A DNA stretch of 64,000 nucleotides, taken from assembly GCA_964496575.1 (NCBI GenBank), contig CAZCAC010000011.1:39944-103943 (forward strand), in the 5' to 3' direction. This stretch comes from CAZCAC01 sp964496575 (lineage in GTDB: Bacteria; Planctomycetota; UBA1135; GCA-002686595). Under the pieces are notes generated by a model that saw only the letters and a program-made list of their open reading frames with translations, was not told the DNA's origin and made no database searches. This document shows, piece by piece, positions 18,873 to 28,592 of this stretch; within the stretch, counting starts at the first letter, position 1; every line of letters begins with the position of its first letter. The position numbers were made by a program, and so were the translations under genes.

Positions 18873-18876
<4 letters not shown>
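17890..18876 (+). CDS. meaB: MeaB-family GTPase, chaperone of a B12-dependent acyl-CoA mutase
   Basis: The 328-residue protein has the SIMIBI-class G domain of MeaB/ArgK: P-loop GPPGVGKST (residues 56-64), the switch motif VDPSSPLTGGALLGDRIRM, ETVGVGQAEYDVV, and NKAD for guanine binding. MeaB proteins gate cofactor loading and protect or reactivate adenosylcobalamin-dependent mutases. Its stop codon overlaps the ATG of the mutase large-subunit gene (ATGA), so the chaperone and its client are translationally coupled. MeaB serves methylmalonyl-CoA mutase; a homologous domain is fused into IcmF isobutyryl-CoA mutases, which fits the mutase type inferred here. Confidence 0.93.
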
Positions 18877-20546
<1,670 letters not shown>

Positions 20547-20559
20547 TTCCCCGCTGCGA

Positions 20560-20994
20560 ATGATGCAAATGGTCGACCGAAAGATCCGAGTGCTGATCGG
20601 AAAACCCGGGCTCGATGGCCACGACCGTGGAGCCAAGGTCGTCGCCAGCGTGCTGCGCGATCACGGTATGGAAGTCATCTACACGGGGCTGCACCAGACC
20701 CCGTCCGAGATCGCCGAGGCGGCCGCCCAGGAAGACGTCGACGTGGTCGGGCTCTCGATCCTCTCGGGGGCCCACATGTCGCTGTTCCCGCGAATCCGCG
20801 ACGAGCTGGCCGATCGAGGAAAGGGGACGGTCCTGCTCGTCGGTGGCGGCATCATCCCCGCCGAGGACATGGACAAGCTGAAGGCCGAGGGGTTCCAGGG
20901 ACTGTTCGGCCCCGGAACCAATACCGATGAGATCGCCGAGTGGATCAAGCAGGAAATGGAGAGGCGCTTCGCCGAGGAGGGAGACGAGGAATGA
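20560..20994 (+). CDS. icmB: B12-binding small subunit of the acyl-CoA mutase
   Basis: The 144-residue protein is a stand-alone cobalamin-binding domain with the base-off/His-on motif GKPGLDGHDRGAKVV; His21 should ligate cobalt. Later family elements LSILSGAH and VLLVGGGIIP are present. It should pair with the large subunit encoded 13 nt upstream, as in two-gene mutases such as IcmA/IcmB. Its stop codon overlaps the start of a small helix-turn-helix gene. The family does not by itself tell methylmalonyl from isobutyryl substrates; the assignment follows the large subunit. Confidence 0.9.
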   Translation: MMQMVDRKIRVLIGKPGLDGHDRGAKVVASVLRDHGMEVIYTGLHQTPSEIAEAAAQEDVDVVGLSILSGAHMSLFPRIRDELADRGKGTVLLVGGGIIPAEDMDKLKAEGFQGLFGPGTNTDEIAEWIKQEMERRFAEEGDEE

Positions 20995-21263
20995 CTGGCA
21001 GCAACGACCGTGAGATCCTGAACATCGAGGAGGCCGCGGCGCTCCTGGGCGTGAGCATCAAGACCTTCAACAAGGTCCTTCACTCGGAGGACATGCCGGC
21101 GCGCAAGATCGGCCGCGAGTGGAAGTTTTCCCGCCGGGCCCTGATCGAGTGGGTCGGCAACGGACGGAGCCGTGACTTCTACAAGGACGGGGATGTCGAC
21201 CGAGTTCGCACGCCCGCGACCAAGACCCGACGCACCCAGGGGTGGCAGATCGAGGCGGACTGA
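20991..21263 (+). CDS. Small excisionase-type helix-turn-helix protein in the mutase operon
   Basis: The 90-residue protein starts at ATG 20991, overlapping the stop of the B12-subunit gene. Residues about 8-50 form an excisionase/MerR-like winged HTH: ILNIEEAAALLGVSIKTF, then ARKIGREWKFSRRALIEWV. The C-terminal 35 residues are charged (GRSRDFYKDGD... TRRTQGWQIEAD) and unlike an integrase-associated excisionase. No integrase or phage gene is near, so mobile-element excision is unlikely. Translational coupling suggests a local regulator of this operon; that role is inference. Confidence 0.8.
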   Translation: MTGSNDREILNIEEAAALLGVSIKTFNKVLHSEDMPARKIGREWKFSRRALIEWVGNGRSRDFYKDGDVDRVRTPATKTRRTQGWQIEAD

Positions 21264-21321
21264 GCGCCGATCGACGACCCTTCCCCGAACCACCCAGCAC
21301 CAACCGAGACCGAGACCTGTC

Positions 21322-22503
21322 ATGTACGAGCTTCCGGCCATCAAGGACTCCTTCGACCTCACCGAAGACCAGACGATGATTCGCGACATGGTGCGCGAGT
21401 TCGCCGAGGCGGAGCTGGCTCCCGTCGCCGCCGAGGTCGACGAGAAGCACCAGTTCTCCACCGAGAACTGGGCCAAGATCGTCGAGCTGGGACTGCCCGG
21501 GATCCCCTTCTCCGAGGAGGTCGGCGGTTCCGACGGCGGCAACCTCTCGTACATCCTCGCCGTGGAGGAGATCAGCCGGGTGTGCGGCTCGACCGGGCTC
21601 GCCTACGCCGCGCACGTGAGCCTCGGCACCAACCCGATCTACTCCTGGGGGGGCGATCGCCTGCGGAACGAGTACGTGCCGCGCCTGATCGCCGGCGAGT
21701 ACATGGGCGCCTACGGCCTCACCGAACCCAACGCGGGCTCCGACTCCGGCGCGACCGAGACGACCGCGGTGCGGGACGGGGACGAGTGGATCATCAACGG
21801 CCGCAAGTGCTTCATCACCAACGCCACCTACTCGGGCACCTTCATCATCACCGCGACGGTCGACAAGAGCCTCGGCCCCAAGGGGATCTGCGCCTTCGTC
21901 ACCCTCAAGGACACGCCGGGCTTCAGCCTGGAGCATGGCGAGACCAAGCTCGGGATGCGCGGCTCCGACTGGGCCAGCATGGTGTTCGAGGATGCCCGCA
22001 TTCCGGCCGATCACCTGCTCGGCAAGGAGGGCGAGGGGTTCAAGACCTTCATGAAGACCCTCGAGGGTGGCCGCATCTCGGTCGGAGCCATCGCGCTGGG
22101 GCTCGCGCAGGGCGCCTTCGAGTGCTCGGCGAAGTACGCCAACGAGCGCGAAGCGTTCGGCAAGCCCCTCTCCGGTCAGCAGGCGGTCGCGTTCAAGCTG
22201 GCGAACATGGCCACCGAGATCGCCGCGGCGCGCCACCTCATCTATCACGCTGCCCGCCTCAAGGACAGCGGCCGCCCCTACGGCACCGCCGCGTCGATGG
22301 CCAAGCTCTACGCCTCGGAGGTCGCCATGCGCGTTACCTACGACGCGATCCAGATCCACGGCGGCTACGGCTACAGTCGCGAGTACCCCGTCGAGCGGAT
22401 GTGGCGCGACGCCAAGCTCTGCACCATCGGCGAGGGTACCAGCGAGATCCAGCGCCTGGTGATCTCGCGCGACATCATCAGGAACGGGCCACTCTCCGTA
22501 TGA
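21322..22503 (+). CDS. Acyl-CoA dehydrogenase (second paralogue)
   Basis: The 393-residue protein starts at ATG 21322, 58 nt after the HTH gene. It shows the full acyl-CoA dehydrogenase fold: YGLTEPNAGSDSGATET for FAD/substrate contacts, KLGMRGSDWASMVFED, and QIHGGYGYSREYPVERMWR near the C-terminus. The catalytic base is Glu371 in CTIGEGTSEIQR. It is clearly different from the first dehydrogenase of the operon, so two acyl-CoA substrates, for example straight and branched C4, are likely handled. The stop overlaps the start of the next gene. Confidence 0.9.
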   Translation: MYELPAIKDSFDLTEDQTMIRDMVREFAEAELAPVAAEVDEKHQFSTENWAKIVELGLPGIPFSEEVGGSDGGNLSYILAVEEISRVCGSTGLAYAAHVSLGTNPIYSWGGDRLRNEYVPRLIAGEYMGAYGLTEPNAGSDSGATETTAVRDGDEWIINGRKCFITNATYSGTFIITATVDKSLGPKGICAFVTLKDTPGFSLEHGETKLGMRGSDWASMVFEDARIPADHLLGKEGEGFKTFMKTLEGGRISVGAIALGLAQGAFECSAKYANEREAFGKPLSGQQAVAFKLANMATEIAAARHLIYHAARLKDSGRPYGTAASMAKLYASEVAMRVTYDAIQIHGGYGYSREYPVERMWRDAKLCTIGEGTSEIQRLVISRDIIRNGPLSV

Positions 22504-23426
22504 CCTCTCCCGCGAGCCTCGAGCCACCCGCCTGGGAGCGCCGCTGCGTCCAGGTGGGCGGGTGGCGGATCACCGCGCTCTCCGACGGCTTCTTCCGCCT
22601 CGACGGGGGAGCGATGTGGGGGGTCGTGCCCGCGAACCTCTGGCGGAGGATGACCCCGCCGCTGGAGGACAACACCATTCTCCTCGCGCTGCGCCCGTTC
22701 CTGGTCGAGAAGGGCGACGTGAAGATGGTGATCGAGGTGGGCCTCGGCCAGCGCTGGGAGGAGAAGTGGAAGAGCATCTACCACATCCTGCCCACGATGA
22801 CGCTGGAGGAATCGCTGGGCGCGTGCGGCGTCGCCCCCGAGGAGGTGACGCACGTCGTCGCCTCGCACTGCCACTTCGACCACATCGGCCACCTGGTGGT
22901 CGAGCGCGGCGGCGAGCTGGTGCCCTTCTTCCCGAACGCGCGCGTCTTCGCGTCACGGACCGAGGTCGAGTTCCTCCATACCCCCGGCCACGCGCGGGCG
23001 GGATCCTACCGCATCGAGGACCTCGCGGCAGTCGAGGAGGCGGGCCTGCTGGAGACCTTCGATGAGGCGGCGGAGCTGATCCCCGGCGTGCGCGCCTACC
23101 CGCTGGGCGGCCACTCCGACGGGGTCAGCGTGATCACCATCGACGAGGATACCGACGGCCCCACGGCGATCTTCTGGGCCGACGTCTGCCCGACGACGCA
23201 CCACATCCAGCCGCCGTACATCATGGCCTACGACATCGACGTCGTGCGCTCCTTCGAGGTGCGCTCGGAGTGGATGGGGCGCGCTGCCGCCGGCGGGTGG
23301 ATCGGGCTCTTCTACCACGACGTTGACCACGCCTTCGGGAAGCTGCGCCAGGACGGGCGGCGCTTCGAGCTGGAGGTGATCGAAGGCGAGCGCCTCGAGC
23401 GGCAGCCCGGCGAACCAGCTCGGTGA
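22500..23426 (+). CDS. Metallo-beta-lactamase-fold hydrolase
   Basis: This 308-residue cytoplasmic protein has the metal-binding motif SHCHFDHIGH (His123, His125, Asp127, His128) plus later GGHSDG and FWADVCPTTHH segments that supply the remaining ligands. The overall pattern resembles lactonase-like members of the superfamily. The substrate is unknown; in this acyl-CoA operon a thioester or lactone is conceivable. ATG 22500 overlaps the stop of the acyl-CoA dehydrogenase gene, and its own stop overlaps the next GTG, so it sits inside a coupled block. Confidence 0.8.
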   Translation: MTSPASLEPPAWERRCVQVGGWRITALSDGFFRLDGGAMWGVVPANLWRRMTPPLEDNTILLALRPFLVEKGDVKMVIEVGLGQRWEEKWKSIYHILPTMTLEESLGACGVAPEEVTHVVASHCHFDHIGHLVVERGGELVPFFPNARVFASRTEVEFLHTPGHARAGSYRIEDLAAVEEAGLLETFDEAAELIPGVRAYPLGGHSDGVSVITIDEDTDGPTAIFWADVCPTTHHIQPPYIMAYDIDVVRSFEVRSEWMGRAAAGGWIGLFYHDVDHAFGKLRQDGRRFELEVIEGERLERQPGEPAR

Positions 23427-24178
23427 AGATCGTCTCCCTCTGCCCGAGCCTGACCGAGCTGGTCTTCGACCTGGGCCGGGGGGAGGATCTGGTCGGCATC
23501 ACGCGCTTCTGCATCCGTCCGGAGGAGGGTGTCGCGAGCGTCGAGAAGATCGGCGGGACCAAGGACCCCGACATCGAGCGAATCATCGCCCTCGCCCCGA
23601 GCCTGGTGCTCCTCAACGAGGAGGAGAATCGCCTCGAGGACTACGAGGCGCTCGAGGCGGCCGGGATCAACTGCATCAGCACGTTTCCCAAGGACGCGCT
23701 CGACACGGCGATGATGGTGCGCGAGATCGGAGCGGCGATCAAGCGCAAGAGGCCGGCGGAGAAGATCGCCGCCGACATCGAGAAACGCACCCTGCGCGTC
23801 CTCGCCGAGGCGAAGGATTCCGAGGAGGTGCACTTCGCGTACCTGATCTGGCGCAAGCCGTGGATGACCGTGAACGCCGATACGTTCAGTCACTCGCTCC
23901 TGGCGCAGGCGGGGGGGCTGAACGTCTTCGCCGGCCGGGAGGAGCGGTACCCGACGATCGAGCTGGACGAGCTGCGGGTGGTCAGCCCCGATGTTGTGCT
24001 CCTGTGCAGCGAGCCGTTCCCATTTCGCGAGAAGCACGTCACCGAGGTCGCTTGTGCCTGCGGTCTGAATACCGATCAGGTGCGCGTGGTCGACGGCGAG
24101 TACCTCTCCTGGTACGGTTCGCGCACGCCCGCGGGCGTGGACTACGCCGCGGAGGTCCTGCGCCGGCCGGCGGAGTAG
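23423..24178 (+). CDS. Cobalamin/metal-receptor-like protein without signal peptide
   Basis: The 251-residue protein resembles the helical-backbone metal receptors (BtuF/FhuD superfamily): MKIVSLCPSLTELVFDLG, ITRFCIRP, GGTKDPDIERIIALAPSLV at the start, and VNADTFSHSLLAQAGGLNVF in the second lobe. Unlike BtuF it has no signal peptide, and no transporter genes are adjacent, so it should be cytoplasmic. GTG 23423 overlaps the previous stop. Its place in an operon for a B12-dependent mutase suggests corrinoid handling, but ligand binding is inferred from the family only. Confidence 0.75.
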   Translation: MKIVSLCPSLTELVFDLGRGEDLVGITRFCIRPEEGVASVEKIGGTKDPDIERIIALAPSLVLLNEEENRLEDYEALEAAGINCISTFPKDALDTAMMVREIGAAIKRKRPAEKIAADIEKRTLRVLAEAKDSEEVHFAYLIWRKPWMTVNADTFSHSLLAQAGGLNVFAGREERYPTIELDELRVVSPDVVLLCSEPFPFREKHVTEVACACGLNTDQVRVVDGEYLSWYGSRTPAGVDYAAEVLRRPAE

Positions 24179-24192
24179 CCCGGTTCTCCCGA

Positions 24193-25146
24193 ATGAGAGT
24201 CCTCGTCCTGTTCCTGCTCTCGCTCTTCTTCGCCTGCGCTTCGACTCCTGAAATGGTGCCTGAATCCACCGAACCCTACGTGCTGGTGCTGGGCAGTGCA
24301 CAGGACGGCGGCCTGCCGCAGCTCGCCTGCACGTGCGAGCGCTGCAGCTTCGCGCGCGAGGACCCCGAAGCCGTGCGCTTCGTCGTCTCCATCCTGCTGG
24401 TCGACCCGGGAAGTGGCTCGCGCTGGCTCTTCGAGGCGACACCGGACCTCGCCGAGCAGGTCGAGCTGTCTCGCGAACACGGGGGGCCCGACGAGGAGAC
24501 CGGCCGCCCCGCGCTGTTCGACGGGATCTTCCTGACGCACGCGCACATCGGCCACTACACCGGGCTGATGCAGCTCGGTCGCGAGGTCTACGGCAGCGCG
24601 ACGACGCCGGTGTACGGCACCTCGCGCCTGATGGCGTTCCTGACCGGCAACGGCCCCTGGGACCTGCTCTTCCGCGCGGATCACCTCGAGGCGCGCACGA
24701 TCGAAGCGGGAGAGACCGTCGAGCTGGCCGAGGAGCTCTCCGTCACCGCCTTCGCGGTCCCGCACCGCGAGGAGTACAGCGAGACGGTCGCGTATCGGAT
24801 CCACGGCCCGAACCGGTCGCTCCTGTTCCTGCCCGACACCGACAAGTGGGACCGCTTCGAGCGACCGATCGAGGAGCTGGTCGCGGATGTCGACCACGCG
24901 CTGCTCGACGGGACCTTCTTCTCGGGCGAGGAGATTCCGGGCCGCGAGATGAGCGAGATCCCGCACCCTTTCATCGCCGAGTCGCTGGATCGGTTCGCCG
25001 TCTTGCCGGAGACCGAGCGGGTGAAGATTGCCTTCACCCACCTCAACCACTCCAATCCCGCGACAGACCCCACGAGCGCCGTGGCACGGGCGGTGCGCGA
25101 GGCGGGATTCGAGATCAGCAGGAGAGGGCAGGTCTACGGGCTGTAG
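24193..25146 (+). CDS. PqqB-like metallo-beta-lactamase-fold lipoprotein
   Basis: The 317-residue protein begins MRVLVLFLLSLFFACAS, a lipoprotein signal with Cys15 as the likely lipid site. The body resembles the PqqB branch of the metallo-beta-lactamase fold: VLGSAQDGGLPQLACTCERC, FLTHAHIGHYTGLMQLGRE, VPHREEYSETVAYRI and LLFLPDTDKW. PqqB itself is cytoplasmic and sits with pqq genes, neither of which applies here, so this is a secreted relative of unknown substrate. Two pairs of Cys near the start of the fold could bind metal. It is the last gene of the operon, followed by a long inverted repeat. Confidence 0.78.
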   Translation: MRVLVLFLLSLFFACASTPEMVPESTEPYVLVLGSAQDGGLPQLACTCERCSFAREDPEAVRFVVSILLVDPGSGSRWLFEATPDLAEQVELSREHGGPDEETGRPALFDGIFLTHAHIGHYTGLMQLGREVYGSATTPVYGTSRLMAFLTGNGPWDLLFRADHLEARTIEAGETVELAEELSVTAFAVPHREEYSETVAYRIHGPNRSLLFLPDTDKWDRFERPIEELVADVDHALLDGTFFSGEEIPGREMSEIPHPFIAESLDRFAVLPETERVKIAFTHLNHSNPATDPTSAVARAVREAGFEISRRGQVYGL

Positions 25147-25178
25147 CGGGCGGATCGACGATTCTGGCGCTAGGCGCG

Positions 25179-25434
25179 CGATAGCATCTCGGCAGCTGTT
25201 ACGGTTCGGACAACCAGAGATAAGCCACAGAGGACACAGAGTTCACAGAGAGCAGAAGAAGAGCCAGATTCAGAATCAGATAAGATAACTATCAGGAGAA
25301 GAGCCGGCGAAGCCGGTTCTTCTGATAATTATCTTATTTTTGATTCTGGCTCTTCTTCTGCTCTCTGTGAACTCTGTGTCCTCTGTGGTTGATTTCTGGT
25401 TGTCCGAACCGTAACAGCTGCCGTAACGCTATCG
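25179..25434. repeat. 256-nt inverted repeat (long hairpin) between convergent genes
   Basis: The arms pair almost perfectly from CGATAGC (25179-25185) with GCTATCG (25428-25434), through CAGCTGTTACGGTTCGGACA with its complement near 25402-25420, to an apex GCCGGC-GAA-GCCGG near 25302-25317. The arms contain CCACAGAGGACACAGAG, a motif I recall as widely scattered in unrelated bacterial genomes. The element is visibly poorer in GC than the flanking genes, which suggests an inserted unit. It lies between the stops of two convergent genes and would form a very stable RNA hairpin on either strand, so it may now act as a two-way terminator. No ORF in it is credible. Confidence 0.92.
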
Positions 25435-25465
25435 AGGCGAATAGCGTTGAGATTGTCCCCAGCAC

Positions 25466-27340
25466 TCACTGCGATCTCTCTCCCACCTCGATCGCGAACG
25501 CACCCTCCGCCGCCAACCCCTTGCGGTTCACCACCCGCACGCGAACCTGGTGAACCCCCGCTTCCTCGAAAGTCGTCCTCACGGCCGGCGCCTCGGTGAC
25601 CTCCTCCGCCCCGCGGGAACCACCCAGGTCCCAGTGATAGCTCTCGCCCCGGACCCCCTGAAGCGACAGCACCACTTCCTCTCCGAGCACCGCCGATCTC
25701 GGCGTGAGTCTCTTCGGGGTTCGAGGCGCGCGTCCCGAAGGATGCCGCAGCTCGTGGTAGCTGCCCGGCGTCGGGTCCTCGAGGAGCTGCTGCGTTCCGT
25801 CGGGCCAGCGCACCCAGACCCGCTCGATCCACTCGTCACCCAGCCCGAAGTGGATCCGTGAGTCGTTCGCCTGCGTATGGCTGCCCATGGTGGTTTCCAC
25901 CTGGCGGACCTGCACGCGACTCTCCTGCTCGAGAGTGACCACCGCGCCGACCGGCAGCGCGTTCTTCTTCTCGATCAGTCGAAAGCCGATCCAGTCCGCC
26001 TCCTCGGAACGGTTGGCGAAGACGTGCAGCTGCAACCCGCCCTTCTTGGCGACCGAGCTCCCGCTGACCACGAGGTCCAGGCGGCCGTCGGAGTCGAGGT
26101 CGGCCCAGGCGCCGCCGTAGCCGCCCCAGATCTTCACCCCGGCCTCCAGGTGTCGCTCGTGGAAGTGGCCCTCGCGGTTGCAGTAGAGGCGCCCCGAGCT
26201 GTACTGCAGCCAGCCGTACACCTGGTTGGTCCAGACGTCGATCCAACCGTCGTTGTCGCAGTCGCCGCAGGCGGAGTTGGACCACAGCTCGTCTCCGTGA
26301 TAGGCCAGCCGATCGCCGATCGGCATGAGCGGGATGCCGCGTTCGACCCGTTCGTCGCTGAAACGGAAACCCGGTGGGCCCTGGTTGATGAACAGGTTCG
26401 AGTCGTCGCAGTAGTACCCGCGGAAGTCGAACTCCGACCCTATCTGCTTGGCGAACTCCTCGCTGACGGGGCCGACGTACTTGTGCACCAGGTTGGAGGC
26501 CCAGAGGTCGAACCAGCCGTCCCCGTCGAAGTCCGCCCAGCTGGCCGCGATGGTGTGGCCGTAGTGGTAGCCGTACTGCTGCGGAGCTCCGTCGACCTCG
26601 TGGGTGAACATCGTCGGGTCCTTCACTCCCGTGACACCGGCGTCGGCCTCCACCAGCTCACCCTTCTCGTTGCGGTAGAGCGCGTTCGGCTGCAGCCGGT
26701 AGTTCCCCGAGTAGACGTCCGTATCGCCGTCCGCGTCGTAGTCGCACCAGACCACGGCGCGACCGTAGCGAGCCTCGGCGAAGAGCTCCGGATCGGTGAT
26801 CTCCTCGAAGCGCTTCCCGCGGTCGTTCAGCCACAGCGACTGCTTCAACGACTCGCCCTTCACCTCGCCACCCCCGGTGAAGACGTCGAGCCAGCCGTCC
26901 CCGTCGAGGTCGCCGAGGCCGATCGCGGAGGCTCTTCCCCCCGGGACGGCGAAAGCGAGTGCGGGTTCAAGGGCGAATCCGCCCCCCTTCTCCCGCTGCA
27001 ACCAGACCGTCCCCCGGTTGGTGACGAAGTCGAGCCTCCCGTCCCGGTTCAGATCGCACCAGGCCGCGCCATCACCACCCGGCTCGATTCCCACCTCGGC
27101 GGTGACCTCGGTCAGGAGGATCCGCTCGGCGGTGGAGTCGTTGCGATAGAGGCGCGCGGCGGCGACCAGCAGATCGGGGTCGCCGTCGCCGTCGTAGTCC
27201 CCGAAGGAGATCTTCCCGCCGGGGGCCTCGCCGATCCCGCAGTCCGCGGTGATCTCCTCGAAGGCGGGATCGGGCTCGTCGGCGGGCGCGACCGGAGGGG
27301 GGGAGAGCGAGAGGAGGAGGGGCGCGATGGTCGCGATCAT
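25466..27340 (-). CDS. Secreted FG-GAP/VCBS repeat protein with ASPIC/UnbV domain
   Basis: From ATG 27340 the protein has 624 residues and begins with a signal peptide (MIATIAPLLLSLSPPPVAPA). Seven calcium-loop motifs of the DxDxDG type follow, such as DYDGDGDPD, DLDGDGWLD, DFDGDGWFD and DLDSDGRLD, marking a beta-propeller of FG-GAP/VCBS blades. Near the C-terminus an ASPIC/UnbV domain (IHFGLGDEWIERVWVRWPDG) precedes a PKD/Ig-like domain of about 80 residues. Such CRTAC1-like proteins are extracellular and of largely unknown role. The longer frame upstream of 27340 overlaps a good promoter, so the later start was preferred. Confidence 0.9.
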   Translation of the reverse strand: MIATIAPLLLSLSPPPVAPADEPDPAFEEITADCGIGEAPGGKISFGDYDGDGDPDLLVAAARLYRNDSTAERILLTEVTAEVGIEPGGDGAAWCDLNRDGRLDFVTNRGTVWLQREKGGGFALEPALAFAVPGGRASAIGLGDLDGDGWLDVFTGGGEVKGESLKQSLWLNDRGKRFEEITDPELFAEARYGRAVVWCDYDADGDTDVYSGNYRLQPNALYRNEKGELVEADAGVTGVKDPTMFTHEVDGAPQQYGYHYGHTIAASWADFDGDGWFDLWASNLVHKYVGPVSEEFAKQIGSEFDFRGYYCDDSNLFINQGPPGFRFSDERVERGIPLMPIGDRLAYHGDELWSNSACGDCDNDGWIDVWTNQVYGWLQYSSGRLYCNREGHFHERHLEAGVKIWGGYGGAWADLDSDGRLDLVVSGSSVAKKGGLQLHVFANRSEEADWIGFRLIEKKNALPVGAVVTLEQESRVQVRQVETTMGSHTQANDSRIHFGLGDEWIERVWVRWPDGTQQLLEDPTPGSYHELRHPSGRAPRTPKRLTPRSAVLGEEVVLSLQGVRGESYHWDLGGSRGAEEVTEAPAVRTTFEEAGVHQVRVRVVNRKGLAAEGAFAIEVGERSQ

Positions 27341-27374
27341 GATTCGAGGAGCAGGGGGGCCGGAGAGGCGCTCG

Positions 27375-27404
27375 ATTGTAGGAGCGACCCGGAAGCAGTG
27401 CCAA
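27375..27404 (-). promoter_or_regulatory. Candidate sigma-70 promoter of the FG-GAP gene
   Basis: On the minus strand TTGGCA (27404-27399), an 18-nt spacer and TACAAT (27380-27375) each differ by one base from the consensus. Initiation would fall about 28 nt before the ATG at 27340. It is the best match of this kind I found in the window. Confidence 0.6.
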
Positions 27405-27456
27405 ACCCGCACCTCGCCTCGGTCGGCGTGCTTGCATTCGCCACGGTTCCGCTACC

Positions 27457-28578
27457 ATGAGCGACAGCCGCGGCCCGCGGACTGCCCCCACGACGGCCAC
27501 CGCCGCACCCCTGTCCATGCTCCCCGCCCCCTCCCTCGTTCGAGTCCCGCTCCTCCTGTTCCTGCTCTCCTGGTGCTCGGCCTGCGGCGCGGCCCGGCAC
27601 CACCTCGACGAGGTGGAGCTGGCCCGCTTCGAGGACGCCGGGCCGGTGCTCCCCGAGATCGACCAGGAAGCGATTCTCGACTCGCTCCCGACGCCCGGGC
27701 CGTACCGCGTCGTCCGCGGCGACCTGCTCGAGCTTCGCGTGCCCCAGGTCTTCTTCGAGGAGACCTACCAGCAGGCCACGGCTCCTTCGGGCCCGGTCAC
27801 CCACTCCGTGCGCGTCGACCGCGAGGGTCGGATCCAGCTGCCCCTGGTCGGCGAGCAGGAGGTGGTCGGCCTGACCCTGCCGGAGATCGAGGTCCAGATC
27901 ACCGACGCGGCGTTCCCGAAGTACCTGACTCGTCGCCCGGCGATCGTCGCGAAGGTCGAGGAGTACCAGCGTGCCGCCGTCTCGGTGATGGGGGCGGTCG
28001 AGACTCCCGGCCTGCATTACCTGCGCAGCGATCAGCTCTCGCTGTTCGGCGCCCTCTCCGAGGCCGGGGGGATCCTCAAATCCACCAACCTCGTTGTCGG
28101 CGCGCGTCGGATCCGCATCACCCGGCCGGGCGGCGAGGAGGCGCATTCGCCGGTCGTCCTGCCGGTCAAGGGGCTGAACATCCCGGTCGCCGACGTGCGC
28201 CTCTCCGGCGGCGAGCGCATAGAGGTCGAGCGCTACGAGCCCGACACCTTCACCGTGGTCGGTCTGGTGGAGAGCCCCGGAGCCTACGAGTACCCGCCGG
28301 AGGTCACCCTCAACCTGATGCAGGCGATCGCTACCGCGGGTGGGGTCGATCGGGTCGCCGACCCGCCCTACGCGACCGTCTTCCGCAAGGACGCATCGGG
28401 CGAGATCCTGCCAGGGACCTTCGAGATCCGGGGAGACGGTCTCGTCGCGGCTTCCGCCCTGGAGATCAAGCCGGGGGACGTGATCGCCATCGAGCACACC
28501 GCCGTGACCTGGACGCGCAGCTTCGCCGCGACGGTGCTGCGGATCAACTTCGGGTGGTTCGTGGACCTCAACGACTAG
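27457..28578 (+). CDS. Polysaccharide export outer-membrane lipoprotein (Wza-like)
   Basis: The 373-residue protein carries a lipoprotein signal (VPLLLFLLSWCSACGAARH). A Poly_export domain (residues about 80-170: GPYRVVRGDLLELRVPQVF... VDREGRIQLPLVGEQEV) is followed by two SLBB-like units (VSVMGAVETPGLHYLR and FTVVGLVESPGAYEYPPE). It should form the outer-membrane exit channel for the polysaccharide built by this locus. Two starts are possible: ATG 27457, or ATG 27517, which gives a cleaner signal peptide and avoids the TACCAT box at 27453-27458 that could be a -10. It heads the plus-strand half of the exopolysaccharide locus. Confidence 0.88.
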   Translation: MSDSRGPRTAPTTATAAPLSMLPAPSLVRVPLLLFLLSWCSACGAARHHLDEVELARFEDAGPVLPEIDQEAILDSLPTPGPYRVVRGDLLELRVPQVFFEETYQQATAPSGPVTHSVRVDREGRIQLPLVGEQEVVGLTLPEIEVQITDAAFPKYLTRRPAIVAKVEEYQRAAVSVMGAVETPGLHYLRSDQLSLFGALSEAGGILKSTNLVVGARRIRITRPGGEEAHSPVVLPVKGLNIPVADVRLSGGERIEVERYEPDTFTVVGLVESPGAYEYPPEVTLNLMQAIATAGGVDRVADPPYATVFRKDASGEILPGTFEIRGDGLVAASALEIKPGDVIAIEHTAVTWTRSFAATVLRINFGWFVDLND

Positions 28579-28592
28579 CCCGTGCCACGGTG

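Noticed and set aside
20991..21263. Excisionase of a prophage or integrative element
   Set aside because: No integrase, attachment-site repeats or phage genes were seen, and the gene is coupled to a metabolic operon.
24193..25146. True PqqB of pyrroloquinoline quinone synthesis
   Set aside because: No pqqA, pqqC, pqqD or pqqE is adjacent and the protein has a lipoprotein signal.
25201..25370. Small ORFs reading through the CACAGAG inverted repeat (HRGHRVHRE- and QRTQSSQR-type peptides)
   Set aside because: They are translations of a non-coding DNA repeat and lie within a hairpin between convergent stops.
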